From: Rhynchospora pubera
Lineage: Eukaryota; Streptophyta; Magnoliopsida; Poales; Cyperaceae
Direction of reading: 5' to 3'
NCBI GenBank assembly: GCA_028095005.1
Contig: CM051459.1
Location: forward strand, 120,191,431 to 120,255,430
DNA: 64,000 nucleotides
Below, piece after piece: positions 43,751 to 54,598 of this stretch. Below the pieces are notes generated by a model. That model had not been told where the DNA came from and ran no database searches. It worked only from the letters and a program-made list of their open reading frames with translations. The position numbers and the translations under genes were made by a program. The stretch's first letter is position 1; the number at the start of each line of letters is the position of its first letter.

Positions 43751-43889
43751 CTTGCGTTTGGATACGTCTAGGAATAAGGAAATAGTCTCTTTCTAGACGT
43801 AAATTTATTCCTAACCATTCAAATTTTTCACAAAGTTACACACTTCCCAATATTATTCCTCTTATTCCTTAGCGATTCAAACGGAGCGT
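43751..43889. mobile_element. PIF-like MITE, copy C
   Basis: Left arm TTGCGTTTGGATACG...AGGAATAAGGAAAT, core CACAAAGTTACACACTTCCC, right arm ATTCCTCTTATTCCTTAGCG...TTCAAACGGAGCG. The arms are complementary to each other but unlike those of copies A and B. The TSD is unclear. Confidence 0.65.
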
Positions 43890-45054
43890 TTATTAAATAT
43901 AGATCATCTAGTTACAAATGAACAACTATGACAAAATTTTGGTATAATGCCAATTATATATCAACTGAAAACTATTAATAGTATCAATCACATCATGAGT
44001 TTTCTGGGAATAATTTTTGAATTAATATGTTCATCTCAGAATGAGTACATATGGTTCATTGGTTCTGAAGCAAAGATGCACTTCCTTTCAACTTGCTGGA
44101 TAGCAGTTGCTCAGATATGTAGCAAATCGTGTAATAAAATCAGAATATGCAGTAGGATATGCTCATATTTCAAGGCTATTCTTTGGATCTTCCTCTTTCT
44201 CTCCACTCCTGAACTCGTTGGTACAAAACTTTATTCTATTCTCACATCCTTTCAACCAAAAAGAGCAAATCCCGCAACCAACTGATGCAGCAAAACGCCA
44301 GAAATTAAAATAATAATAGAAAAATAAAAATATCTTAAACATGAGCCATCACTCTTAAATCAATTCAATGGACCACATGTCTTGGTTTGACATATGCTCA
44401 GGGATCTTATAGCCGGTGTTCTGACCTTACAGAAAAATTAAAGGGGAAAAAGAAAATACAAAAAAAAATAATTTAATGGCATACTTATATATGTTAGCGC
44501 CTCCTTTTGAGCATATGCCAATGCATAGTACAAAAGCGAACTTTTAGCATGTGCATAAATACGAGGGAAATCTTTAATTGGAACAAGCTAGATAAAGCAC
44601 CAATACCGGGTTTTTTTTTCTGAAAGGGCCGAAATCTTTCATGAAATATCAAAAGAGGCTACGAAGTACTTCTAAAATTTTCTAAAAAGGCCAACTGTTC
44701 GTAGCATCTCTATGCGTCTATCTTTTATGTTTCCAAATTTAATATCCCTTGCATTAATTAAACTCTAATCTTAACACTTACGCACAATTAAACTCTGTAA
44801 TATCATCTTCCATTCATGAATTAAACTTCTATTTATCAAGTTTCTTTCTCAATTTGTAAGTTTAAAAAAATTAATTAATTATATTTTGTTAATTATTCTT
44901 CTTATCCTTGTCAATAACCAAAGATAGCTTCAGGTGGAATTTGAACAGCAATGGAAATTTTTCTGTAATCTCTTTTACAATTTTCAAAAGGAGTTTCCAA
45001 AAATCGGGTCTTGCTTGCACTGGTAGAGCAGACTTTCTTTGAATGGGATGCACT
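43890..45054. other. Another decayed copy of the MATH-BTB 3' flank, then unassigned sequence
   Basis: 44100-44420 resembles 8440-8810 (GGACCACATGTCTTGGTTTGACATATGCTCAGGGATCTT). 44420-45054 is AT-rich with nothing recognisable except a tRNA-like CTGGTAGAGCAGAC near 45020. Confidence 0.45.
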
Positions 45055-45470
45055 CAGGGTTTACCAAACGGGGCGGTCCAACCCGCGACGGTTCACGGAT
45101 TATGACGGGGCGGGTTAGGACGGTCCACGGGTTAAGACTGGGTAGGTTAGGACGGTCCATCCTAGAAATCTTAGTCCTAATCTTTCTTAAACCCGTCCCA
45201 TGTAATCCGCACGGATTATGACGGTCCGATCCGCCGGTTTTTTTTTATTTTATTATTTTTTTTTCGTTAGTATACATGTAAACACATATATATTATATAC
45301 TATGGTAATCACTATAATTTTTTTTGTTGTTTTTCTCTTTTGTGTGTTTTTTTTCAATACTTTTTTTGTTTTTTCAATATTTTTCTGTTTTTTATTTTCC
45401 GTTAATTATTTTTATTTTTACTTTTACGTTTTTTCTTTATTTTTATTAAATGAAAAATATGAATATAATT

Positions 45471-47731
45471 TGTCACATCCCGCATCCGGTATGGCAATTT
45501 CTCGCCAAGAAAATACAAATTAATGTATTCTCGTAATGCTTAACCTATTTGAGATATTTGTAGACGTTCTATATAAAATTTTTTTTAAACCAAATCCGCT
45601 CACAGTAGATAATATAGAGAATATTATCTCTTACGAATAAAATTAAGTTAAAAGATAAAAGAAGAAAGAAAGAAACATAAACATAGCAAGCACAGTATCC
45701 ATATCCATATCAAGTACAGGCCATCAGTATCCATACATCTCTCTCAAAATGTGACTACTGTCTCTGAAGGAAATTGGAATCTATAAACAACAACACAGTC
45801 TAGTTCACACACAACATACAAAAGAACTAGTACTGGTGCAATCAAAAGGTGATTCTAGTTCCTAATAACTACCTGACATCACCACAACACAAACTCAAAA
45901 CACATCAGGGTCACCCTCCTCATCACTATCTATCTGTATGATGGGACTAGCTGGGACTGGCTCGAGAGTAGGTGGAGGTGCTGGGGGAGTCATAGGTGGG
46001 GCTAGAGGTATAGGAGGATCGGGGTACTCTAAATAAAAGTAAACACCAGAGGGGGCAAGAGAAACATGGTAGGCTATAGAGAAATGAAGGTGTGGTACAT
46101 ATATCTGCATGTGGACATGCGACCCGTCAAAAATAGCCAGTGGAGGTCCCCTCAGAGGACGGTGTGTCGCCTGGAACCCCCAACCATCGAGGAACATGCA
46201 AAACAAACGCGAGTGAGAATAAAATTTTCAATGCAAGTTTTAGTTCCAGACGTGGATTTCTAGTTGAAATCTTAATCTAGAACTAATACCCGACTTACAA
46301 CATGAATAAGCATAAAAATAATAATTGAACAAGATTAAATAAATATTAAATAATGAAGACAAATGCAAATGCAAATATGTAGCTAGTTGCATATCGAACA
46401 ACGTAGCAAAAAGGGTCTGATTAGAACCATGCTGCAAAATAATTTGTAATAATAAACAAATGGTAAGTCACAGAAGATCAATAATCAAGTCATATCTCAT
46501 CACATCTCAGACTCACTCAATAATTGGATTTTGAAATTTTGACCTTAGCTCAGTGTTGGAATGAGGAAATAAATCATTAAATTGATGGGATATTGAATCA
46601 AAAGCTTAATTGTGATGTTGACCATGGTGAAAACCTAACTGTTATGACCATTGGGTCTGAACTGTGTTGAACAGTTGAAATTCTGTGAGTCTGAGATGTG
46701 ATGAGATATGACTTGATTATTGATCTTCTGTGAATTACCATTTGCTTATTATTACAAATTATTTTGCAGCATGGTTCTAATCGGATCCTTTTTGCTACGT
46801 TGTTCGGTATGCAGCTAGCTACAGATTTACATTTGCATTTGTCTGAGATGTGAAATATTTATTTCATCTTGTTCAATTATTATTTTATGCTTATTCGTAT
46901 TGTAAGTCGGGTATTAGTTCTAGATTAAGATTTCAACTAGAAATCCACGTCCGGAACTAAAACTCGCACTGAGAATTTTATTCTCACTCGCGTTTGTTTT
47001 GTATGTTCCTCGATGATTGGGGGTTCTAGGCGGCACACCGTCTTGTGAGAGGACCGCCACTGGCTATTTTTTATGGGTCGCATGTCCACATGCAGATATA
47101 TGTACCACACCTTCATTTCTTTATAGCCTACCATGTTTCTCTTGCCCCCTCTGGTGTTTACTTTTATTTAGAGTACCCCGATCCCCCTATTCTTCCAGCC
47201 CCACCTATGACTCCAACAGCACCTCCACCTACTCCCGAGCCAGTCCCAGCTAGTCCCATCATTCAGATAGATAGCGATTAGGAGGATGACCCTGATGTGT
47301 TTTGAGTTTGTGTTGCGGTGATGTCAGGTAGTTATTAGGAACTGGAATCACCTTTTTATTGCACCAGTACTAGTTCTTTTGTATGTAGTGTGTGAACTAG
47401 ACTGTGTTGTTGTTTATAGATTCCAATTTCCTTCAGAGACAGTAGTCACATTTTGAGAGAGATGTATGGATACTGATGGCCTGTACTTGATATGGATATG
47501 GATACTGTGCTTGCTATGTTTATGTTTCTTTCTTTCTTCTTTTATCTTTTAACTTAATTTTATTCGTAAGAGATAATATTCCCTATGTCATCTACTGTGA
47601 GCGGATTTGGTTTAAAAAAGAAATTTATATTGAACGTCTACAGATATCTCAAATAGGTTAAGCCTTACGGGAATACATTAATTTGTATTTTTGTGGCAAG
47701 AAAGTGCCATACCCTACTGTGGGATGTGACA
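45471..47731. repeat. Large inverted repeat (foldback), arms about 1.04 kb
   Basis: Starts TGTCACATCCC and ends GGGATGTGACA. 45471-46513 is the inverse of about 46686-47731, with a ~170-base spacer and only scattered differences. Each arm encodes the same protein piece (GSHVHMQIYVPHLHF...IIQIDSDEE), open as an ORF in the left arm (45895-46206, minus) and broken by a stop in the right. AATT occurs on both outer sides. The source element is unknown. Confidence 0.85.
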
Positions 47732-47734
47732 AAT

Positions 47735-48672
47735 TGTCACACCCTGCGCTGACGCACCGACACACGGGGCGCATCTTTGGAACGATAACAAAACATATGT
47801 CAGCTACAAAACTCAGTAACCGATTATTTAACGACGCAGCTTCTCTATATTAGTTGATAAAGCAAATTAAACATGACTGGATTAATCCACATAACAAATC
47901 ATCCATTTCATGACGATTATCGATCTTGATTAGTCATATCATGGTCATGTCTCCTAACCCAACTAGCTGGGCAGGGAAAAGAAGACCTCTCCCTAACCCG
48001 AGGGCATGCAGAAGAGACGTATCTCTAACCCTGGGCAGGCAGAAGGGAGTTTCAGATCCGTATACACAACAAATTCAGAATTTCAATTCTAAACCCGATA
48101 TCCCACAAAACATACAATATACGAGCAAATACATGCAAGCAAAGCCAAGTGATAATCAAATCAAACAATACGAAACTAATTATAGAGAAGTCTGGTTACC
48201 TGACTGAGCGATCCAGTGCACAAGCAAATCGAGAGAATGATAACTGCGACATATAACTCGAATTCCAAATGGCCGACTATTCAAAACCGAGGTGGTATTC
48301 AAAATTTGCTAGGGAGAGAGAGAAACATAAATGATATACAATGAAATGAAATGAAATGAGACTGGGGTCTATTTATAGTGGAGGTCTGGCTAAAATGGTA
48401 AATATTCTAGATTACTTAATGGCTAAGTAGGCAGAAAGGAATTACTTAGTTACTATTTCTGAAAATATTAATACTATTTATAAAGATAATTGAGCCTATT
48501 TATAAAGATATTAATTATTAAAAATTATTTATATAAATACTTATTACTTAGCTACTAAAAATATGGATAAGATCAAATAGATATTTTCAAGTTGATAAGC
48601 ATGAACATTTTTCAAATAAAATCTTAGAATATGAAGTATTGCAAACAGGTCCCAAAATTCAGGGATGTCACA
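47735..48672 (+). mobile_element. LTR-like segment, possibly a solo LTR
   Basis: Starts TGTCACACCCTGCG and ends AGGGATGTCACA, the terminal pattern of many plant Ty3/Gypsy LTRs. TAATT follows it at 48673-48677 and also precedes the adjoining foldback (45466-45470), so the two may have entered together or one inside the other's target duplication. No PBS, PPT or coding region is visible. Confidence 0.5.
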
Positions 48673-49008
48673 TAATTATATAAAGTTACCCTTCTTTTTT
48701 TCGGATTTGGGACCGGCTATGCTATTAAATTATTTTATAAAATAATAACATATGCGGAGTTATAAAACAAAATAATAACATTGCACGGGTTTAAGACGGG
48801 TTGACGGGGCTGGACGGTCCGGTCCACGGATTAAAACAAGACGGGTTAACACGAATTTTTTAAGAAAGGGCGGTCCAAACCCGCCGTAGACCCGCCCCGG
48901 TCTAACCCTTCAGTCCATTGCGGTCCATAGACGGTCCGGAGCGGTCCGATCCATGGGCCGGATTTGGGACGGGACGGGTCTGACCCGGTGGGTTTTTGGT
49001 AAACACTA

Positions 49009-49240
49009 CAGATCTTAACGCGGATAGCATAGGTTTTTTCACTTTTGTTTTTTCGCCGTTTACTCTTTTATTTTTTGTTTTTTTTATAGCTTTCCTTTTT
49101 GTTAGCCGCTGAAACTTTGTTTTTACCCATTTTAATTAAAAAGATGGAGACTTGATCTCCATTTTTTCCTAAAAAAAAATAAGAATACAAGAAACTAACA
49201 ATTATTCTTGTGTCAGTAGTCTGTCCAAAAGCAATAACCC
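49009..49240. other. Unassigned, T-rich
   Basis: No ORF, repeat or element recognised. Confidence 0.5.
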
Positions 49241-49262
49241 AAAAGAAGAAAATGACTTTGGT

Positions 49263-49365
49263 AGAGACGTTGTCTTCCCACGGGAAAGACTTGGGTTCGA
49301 GTCTCGCTGGGGCGAGCTGAAAAGTGTGTGTGTGTTGGGGGTTGAGTGCCTACGGGCAGTGATCA

Positions 49366-49386
<21 letters not shown>
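49263..49386 (+). mobile_element. tRNA-derived SINE with poly-A tail
   Basis: GGTAGAGACGTTG, then GGGTTCGAGTCTC (B-box) about 35 bases on, then a unique tail and a run of about 26 A. AAGAAGAAAATGACTTTGGT is duplicated on both sides (49243-49262 and 49387-49406), the long TSD expected of L1-type retroposition. Confidence 0.8.
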
Positions 49387-49396
<10 letters not shown>

Positions 49397-49406
49397 TGAC
49401 TTTGGT

Positions 49407-49762
49407 GGAGCGTTGATCTTCCAGAGTTGTTTATGATATGAGGAGGCCGAGTAGTTCCCATCTATGGTCTGCTTCCAGATGAAAGTGGGCCCGCCCATCT
49501 TGGTTGACTGAGTGTTGGAAGAGGATCTTCATTTTCAAAATATCCGCGAGTTCTGATGAGATAGATCATAGAAGCTCGGTTTTGGACTTTGGAGTGTTTT
49601 GACATCCCCTTGTCTGGCTTCACATTTTTACTATCAACTAATCTATTTGATTTTTTTTTTGAGATAATCTAATCTATTTGATTAGTTAATGTTCCTCGGG
49701 CTAAACAACTGCGATTTCTTTCTTTTTTATTTATATATTGTGAACTCTATTTTATGAATGCA
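49407..49762. other. Unassigned stretch after the SINE
   Basis: No ORF or recognisable element. Confidence 0.5.
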
Positions 49763-49770
49763 GTGTTGAC

Positions 49771-50286
49771 CAATGTTTTAAAAGCCGGATCGGATTGGCA
49801 GGTTTGACCTGAACCGGATCTCCATCTAGTCCAATCTAATCCGAAAAAAAACACCTTCCGGTGACCCACAAAAAACCGGCCGGTTCAGCTGGTTTCACTC
49901 AAACCATTGAACTGGAGCCGCCGATTTTGTTTTCAAAATTTTTTTGGCGGATTTTTCTCTGAGAGATGGTTCAAATTCACAATTTTAAGTTAAAAAGTTG
50001 GAATACAAAAGAAATTACTGTACATATGCGAAGTCATTAGTCATGAATATATATTTTTTTTTTATTATTTTTCTGGAAGTCCAAAACGTGCATTCTAGGT
50101 TATCTAGGATTTTCTTTGAATAAAAGAAAATTAATATTATATGTCTTTGTGCGTACATATCAAAATTATTACAAGATCTAAAATCATAATATTGTTTTAT
50201 GAAGAAAAAACTATTCAATTTTGACACACCGGTTCGATCCGCCGGTCGAACTATCAACCCGATAGTGTCCGGTTTTCAAAACATTG
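49771..50286. mobile_element. Non-autonomous hAT element, CCGG-rich ends
   Basis: Ends CAATGTTTTAAAAGCCGG / CCGGTTTTCAAAACATTG. A perfect 8-bp TSD GTGTTGAC lies at 49763-49770 and 50287-50294. Length 516 bp. CCGGTTCGATCC and ACCGGCCGGTT words fill the arms. No transposase. Confidence 0.88.
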
Positions 50287-50294
50287 GTGTTGAC

Positions 50295-51376
50295 TATGGG
50301 CATAATTTGACGCACATCTTGCATGTGACAGAATCAAAACAAATTAGATAGTGCACCATGTGGCTTGAAATAAATTAAAAGCAAAAATTAGGTGTGGGTA
50401 GATCAGATCTTTCTAATTGGACTTTTCTCCGTTCACCCTCCGAAATTACATAATTTGTCCATTAAAGCTTCATTCCCTTAATATCGTCAAGAGTACCATT
50501 CTGTATCATCCACTTTCCATTTTTGCACATCCACCCTGCGATACGCACCTCTTCCTTTTTCGCGTCATCAGTGCATAAATTTTTTTACTGTTCGTATAAA
50601 TGTTCACTTTATTACAATTTTATAAACATAAATGTTCAGTTTATTACATATTATAAGCATAAATGTTTAGTTTTCTAAGTATAAATATTCTTATTAGAAT
50701 GTTACAAGCATAAATGTTCAATTGTTCAATTTATTAAATATTGTAAGCATAAATGTTTAGTTTTCTAAGTATAAATGTCCAGTTCATCAAAATTCGGTTC
50801 AATGCATGAGAAAAAAGAAAGGGTCACGAACAGGCTAATAATGCATGGAAAAATTAGAAGAAATAAAAAATCAGTCCAGCTCAACTAAATTTTTTTTCCA
50901 TTTTGCCACTAGGCTTGTTGGAACTGTGAAATAAGAGGCCAGAAACTGATTTCCATTTTTTATCAATTTAGTAAGTATAAATGTTCACTTCACTAAATAT
51001 ATATGCTCAATTTATTAAGTATAAATATTCAGTTTATTACATATATATGAGACAAAGAAGAGGAGAAAAAGGATGCTAGAGTGTCTTTCTTTATTTGATT
51101 GAACGCGCTTTTCAATTTTTAATTGGGAAGATACGAATGACAATACTGAGAATTTCACCTATCATTTCCGGAAAAAAAAAGAAAAGAAAAACTCCCCTCA
51201 TTTTTCTTGTTCTACAATTAAAATAGTCCAATGAAACCTAATGCCTCGTTAGGAGAGACTAGAGAGGTTTGAAAAAGGTCCTAGACCTTCATAATGACCC
51301 AGAAAAAGGAAAAGCGCATTTAAGGGCCATTTTTTTAAACGTTGGTGCTAAGATAAAGATAGAATGATTATCTTCA
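50295..51376. other. Intergenic with AAATGTTCA repeats
   Basis: Between about 50590 and 51040 the words ATAAATGTTCAGTTTATTA and AAGCATAAATGTT recur about ten times in an irregular array. The same AAATGTTCA-TTATTTA type occurs in the TNPD introns of CACTA-2. No gene is seen. Confidence 0.55.
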
Positions 51377-51384
51377 CTCTCTAG

Positions 51385-51931
51385 TAGGGGTGAGCAAAAA
51401 ACTCGTAACTCGTGAGTTACTCGAACTCGACTCGAAAAAGACTCGATGAAAACTCGAGTTAGAAGAACTCGAGTTATAACAACTCGAGTTATGTCAACTC
51501 GTTAATTTTACGAGCCGAGTTCGAGTTGGGCCCAACTCAACTCGGTACAACTCGAGTCGGAATATACAGGCTGCAAAAAATAAAATGTTATCATATTAAT
51601 ATACAACCAACAATTTTATTGATTTGCAATTCAATAACTTGTACACTAACCCTAGTCTTCAAGTCCCCAGTTTTTTTCCCTCCCTTACACCCTCATGACT
51701 GCTTCTCTTTTTCTATTTTCGAGCAAAATTTTAAGGTGACTAGTACCTCAACACCTTCTCACGAGTTCGTTGCCGAGTCACGAGTTGACTCGAGTTAAAA
51801 TGAGCCGAGTTCGAGTTAGCTCGAATAGCTCGGAACTGCTTTGCTGTCGAGTCACGAGTTGACTCGAGTTGTGACGAGTTCGAGTTCGAGTTGAGGCTAA
51901 CTCGCTCGAACTCGGCTCGTATACAGCCCTA
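51385..51931. mobile_element. Non-autonomous hAT element, ACTCGAGT palindromes
   Basis: Ends TAGGGGTGAGC / TACAGCCCTA. A perfect 8-bp TSD CTCTCTAG lies at 51377-51384 and 51932-51939. Length 547 bp. Both arms consist of repeated CGAGTTCGAGTT and ACTCGAGTT words. Confidence 0.9.
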
Positions 51932-52255
51932 CTCTCTAGTAGCTGACAAGTCACATGCTCATGGTAACTAAGCTCTTTTTCAAAAATTATAAGGACATGA
52001 ATAAATTGTAAACAAGCAGAAATTTTTTTATTAATTATACCTAACTTTCAAGTTTTAGTGAAAAAATATGTAATATGAAATCAATAGATGGAGACGTGTT
52101 TAATTAAATTTTTGGTACCAGAAAATTTTACGCACTAAAATAAGATTTGATAACAATAGCATGATATTTAAAAGAATGATGAACACAAATCAAAACAATA
52201 ATATAAGTTTTAAAATATTGCTGACAACAACAGGTCACCCATAATGAATATCGCA

Positions 52256-53833
52256 TTACAAAGTTATGTAATTTTTTCCTTCATCGATAAGTGGAGGTAT
52301 GCTTTGCTCGTGCCAGAAAAAATTCTCAGGATCAACCACACCTTTGACCAGAGCTAACCTTTTAAAATTGTCTTTAAAATACATTTCACCCCAAGCCCTA
52401 GCATTTTCATAACTTATATTTCGACCCACATCATTCCTCCCCAAATCCAAATCCCTAAAATTAACATAGGCACGCCTTGGGTTGGTGCTAACCAGATAGG
52501 TCATACTGGTACGCAGCCCCTGAAGCCATCCCAAGGGTGCCTCAATATCACTGGCATCTTTCGATCCTACAAGATACTGTATATTGTACAACACCCTACC
52601 TCTATGTGGGTAAGGTATGTAAGATTCAGGTATCTGACTCATCACACCACCATGCGAAATCATATACATTAAACCTGAATGGTTGGACCTAAACCAATCA
52701 AAGATGCCTTCCCATGCAGGGAAAGGAATTGGATCAATTACATAATCCGAGGTACCTTTATTATAACTCTTGAATTGCAATCCTCTATCGAGTAAAATCT
52801 TTGGGTCAGCATCTCCAAATCTGGCAAAGTAGACGGCAGATTGTATCCAACTCATTTCTCTACAGTCACTTGTCCACACTCCTAGCTCAGGGAAGTGCAC
52901 TTGCATGTAAGTCAACATATCTGTGCACCGACCAAGATACAAGGACTGGAATACAGCGCCTGGCTCAGTCCCATTGATGTTGGGCTGAATGTCAGCTTCT
53001 AGAAACATATCAGGTTCCATTTCAAATGCAACATATTGCCATTTGTAAATTAATCCTATAGCACCTTGATCCAAAGTTCTGTTAATAATGAATATGGAGA
53101 CAATCTCTGGCACTTGTACTAACCTCAGTTTCCATGATAATACAATGCCAAAGCTACCGCCACCGCCTCCTCTAATAGCCCAAAAGAGATCTTCCCCCAT
53201 AGCTGCTCTATCTAAAATCTTTCCATTAGAATCTATGATTTTGGCATCCAAAATATTATCAGCTGACAATCCATACTTCCGTGTTAATGTGCCGATACCA
53301 CCACCACTAAATTGACCTCCTGCACATACAGTTGGACAAGTACCTGCTGGAAAAGCAAGTGTATTGTTCTTCATAGAAATTTTATAGTAGAGTTCACCGA
53401 TGGTGGCACCAGACTGAACCCAGGCAGTACCACGATGTGAATTAATATGAATAGATCGGAGGTTGGTTAGATCAAGCAAGACAAACTGACTAGAATTGAC
53501 TGAGCGGTAGGAAAGGCCTTCGTAATCATGGCCGCCGCTTCGAACTCGAATCGAGAGGCTATAGTTTTTGCAACAAGATACTGAGGCTTGAATTTGCTCT
53601 TGGTTGGTCGGTGTGAGAATTAGAATTGGTTTTGTGGTGTTTTGAGATGTGAATCTTAGGTTTTGGATCGTGGAATTGAGCAGATCTGTATAGTTTACAC
53701 TGCTTTGGCTATACAAAATGTCAGATACGGTTGAGTTGGGAGAGTAAAGAGAGAGGCAATTGAGGAATGCGTCATAGGAGTTATCTGACAAAGCTGGAGA
53801 AATATAGAAGAGAAGAAGCCATAGAATGGTCAT
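52256..53833 (-). CDS. BBE-like FAD-linked oxidoreductase
   Basis: Single exon, 525 residues. Signal peptide 1-16 (MTILWLLLFYISPALS). The FAD-binding PCMH domain has RSGGHDYEG with His102, expected to carry the 8-alpha-histidyl flavin bond, and GTCPTVC with Cys166, the expected second cysteinyl bond. The C-terminal BBE domain ends FFWHEQSIPPL. Several N-glycosylation sequons (for example NST, NYT) fit a secreted or vacuolar protein. The family oxidises alkaloids, cannabinoids, monolignols or oligosaccharides; the substrate is not predictable here. The TVCAGG form after the flavin Cys also occurs in cannabinoid oxidocyclases. Phe459 (NFRDLD) stands where many members have a catalytic Tyr. A frameshifted copy lies at 22567-24142. 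Confidence 0.92.
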   Translation of the reverse strand: MTILWLLLFYISPALSDNSYDAFLNCLSLYSPNSTVSDILYSQSSVNYTDLLNSTIQNLRFTSQNTTKPILILTPTNQEQIQASVSCCKNYSLSIRVRSGGHDYEGLSYRSVNSSQFVLLDLTNLRSIHINSHRGTAWVQSGATIGELYYKISMKNNTLAFPAGTCPTVCAGGQFSGGGIGTLTRKYGLSADNILDAKIIDSNGKILDRAAMGEDLFWAIRGGGGGSFGIVLSWKLRLVQVPEIVSIFIINRTLDQGAIGLIYKWQYVAFEMEPDMFLEADIQPNINGTEPGAVFQSLYLGRCTDMLTYMQVHFPELGVWTSDCREMSWIQSAVYFARFGDADPKILLDRGLQFKSYNKGTSDYVIDPIPFPAWEGIFDWFRSNHSGLMYMISHGGVMSQIPESYIPYPHRGRVLYNIQYLVGSKDASDIEAPLGWLQGLRTSMTYLVSTNPRRAYVNFRDLDLGRNDVGRNISYENARAWGEMYFKDNFKRLALVKGVVDPENFFWHEQSIPPLIDEGKNYITL

Positions 53834-53914
53834 TCTATCTTTCTCGTTTGCAGACTACAAACTTACTTTTTTGGTAATGATAGAGATGTACAGACACAGG
53901 CAAATGGCGATTTG

Positions 53915-53922
53915 TTTTTATA
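53915..53922 (-). promoter_or_regulatory. TATA box of the BBE-like gene
   Basis: The plus strand TTTTTATA gives TATAAAAA on the gene strand, about 85 bases upstream of the ATG, conserved in the pseudogene copy. Confidence 0.55.
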
Positions 53923-54598
53923 GAGTGATTATTGCAATAGAATAGGACCGGGTGATATTTCTTAAGATCTAATAAATTATGAGGATCCGGTTGGTACGGC
54001 AGTTAATGGTTGTGCATCCTCTGTCCACTTCAAACCTTTAATTATCGTTTGCTACTAGTTACTTGCCAATTACATTACGCATATAACAAGAAAGGACGAT
54101 TGTAAATGATGGCATATTGGCATTATGCTCCTTTTGGAACAATAAGATTTCTTAAAACTTTCTGGTTAACTCAGTTTCTCAACTGTAGCTACAACACAGA
54201 AGCCGATAAATTATATTAACAGTAAGGCATATTCGATCTATGTTAGCTGAACTCATACCTAGCAGCAAAAAATAATGAAGTGATAAATCTCATAATAATA
54301 ATAAGCTTAAAGCGCTGCAAGATCATTTGGCCAACTTAATATTCTCTCAAGCTTCAGTAAATTATAATTGAATTCAAAAATATGCTCATGCTTTTAGCTA
54401 ATCATTAGGCATCTTTCCCCATTCAAAATACAAGCATCCAAAAACTGGAACAGAAGGCAAAATTGACTAAATATAACAAAAGGTATCCAACAAAACCACC
54501 TCATTCTTAAAAAAACAAATAACCAGTTAACAACAGTACTAAGAGTTCAATATTACTACTGACAAGTAGCACAATAAAACAGAACGAGCAATATTTGT
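53923..54598. other. Region between BBE-like and RPL11 genes
   Basis: 54055-54150 is shared with the pseudogene's upstream region. 54460-54598 should hold the RPL11 3'UTR. No other gene. Confidence 0.5.

Larger units (their letters stand above)
45055..49008. mobile_element. hAT-like palindromic element, split by a later insertion
   Basis: The left end CAGGGTTTACCAAACGG and the inverse of the right end, TAGTGTTTACCAAAAAC, are similar. Both ends run into GC-rich arms built of GACGGTCC, CGGGTTAAGACGG and CACGGATTA words. The arms (45055-45240 and 48790-49008) are roughly complementary. The original element would be about 750 bp; 45471-48672 is an insertion. I found no 8-bp TSD, so the ends are approximate. 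Confidence 0.6.

Noticed and set aside
49202..49498. 98-codon minus-strand frame with a poly-Phe run
   Set aside because: The Phe run is the SINE poly-A tail read in reverse.
53088..53315. 75-codon + frame with a Pro-rich run
   Set aside because: Antisense shadow of the Gly-rich flavin-binding region of the BBE-like gene.
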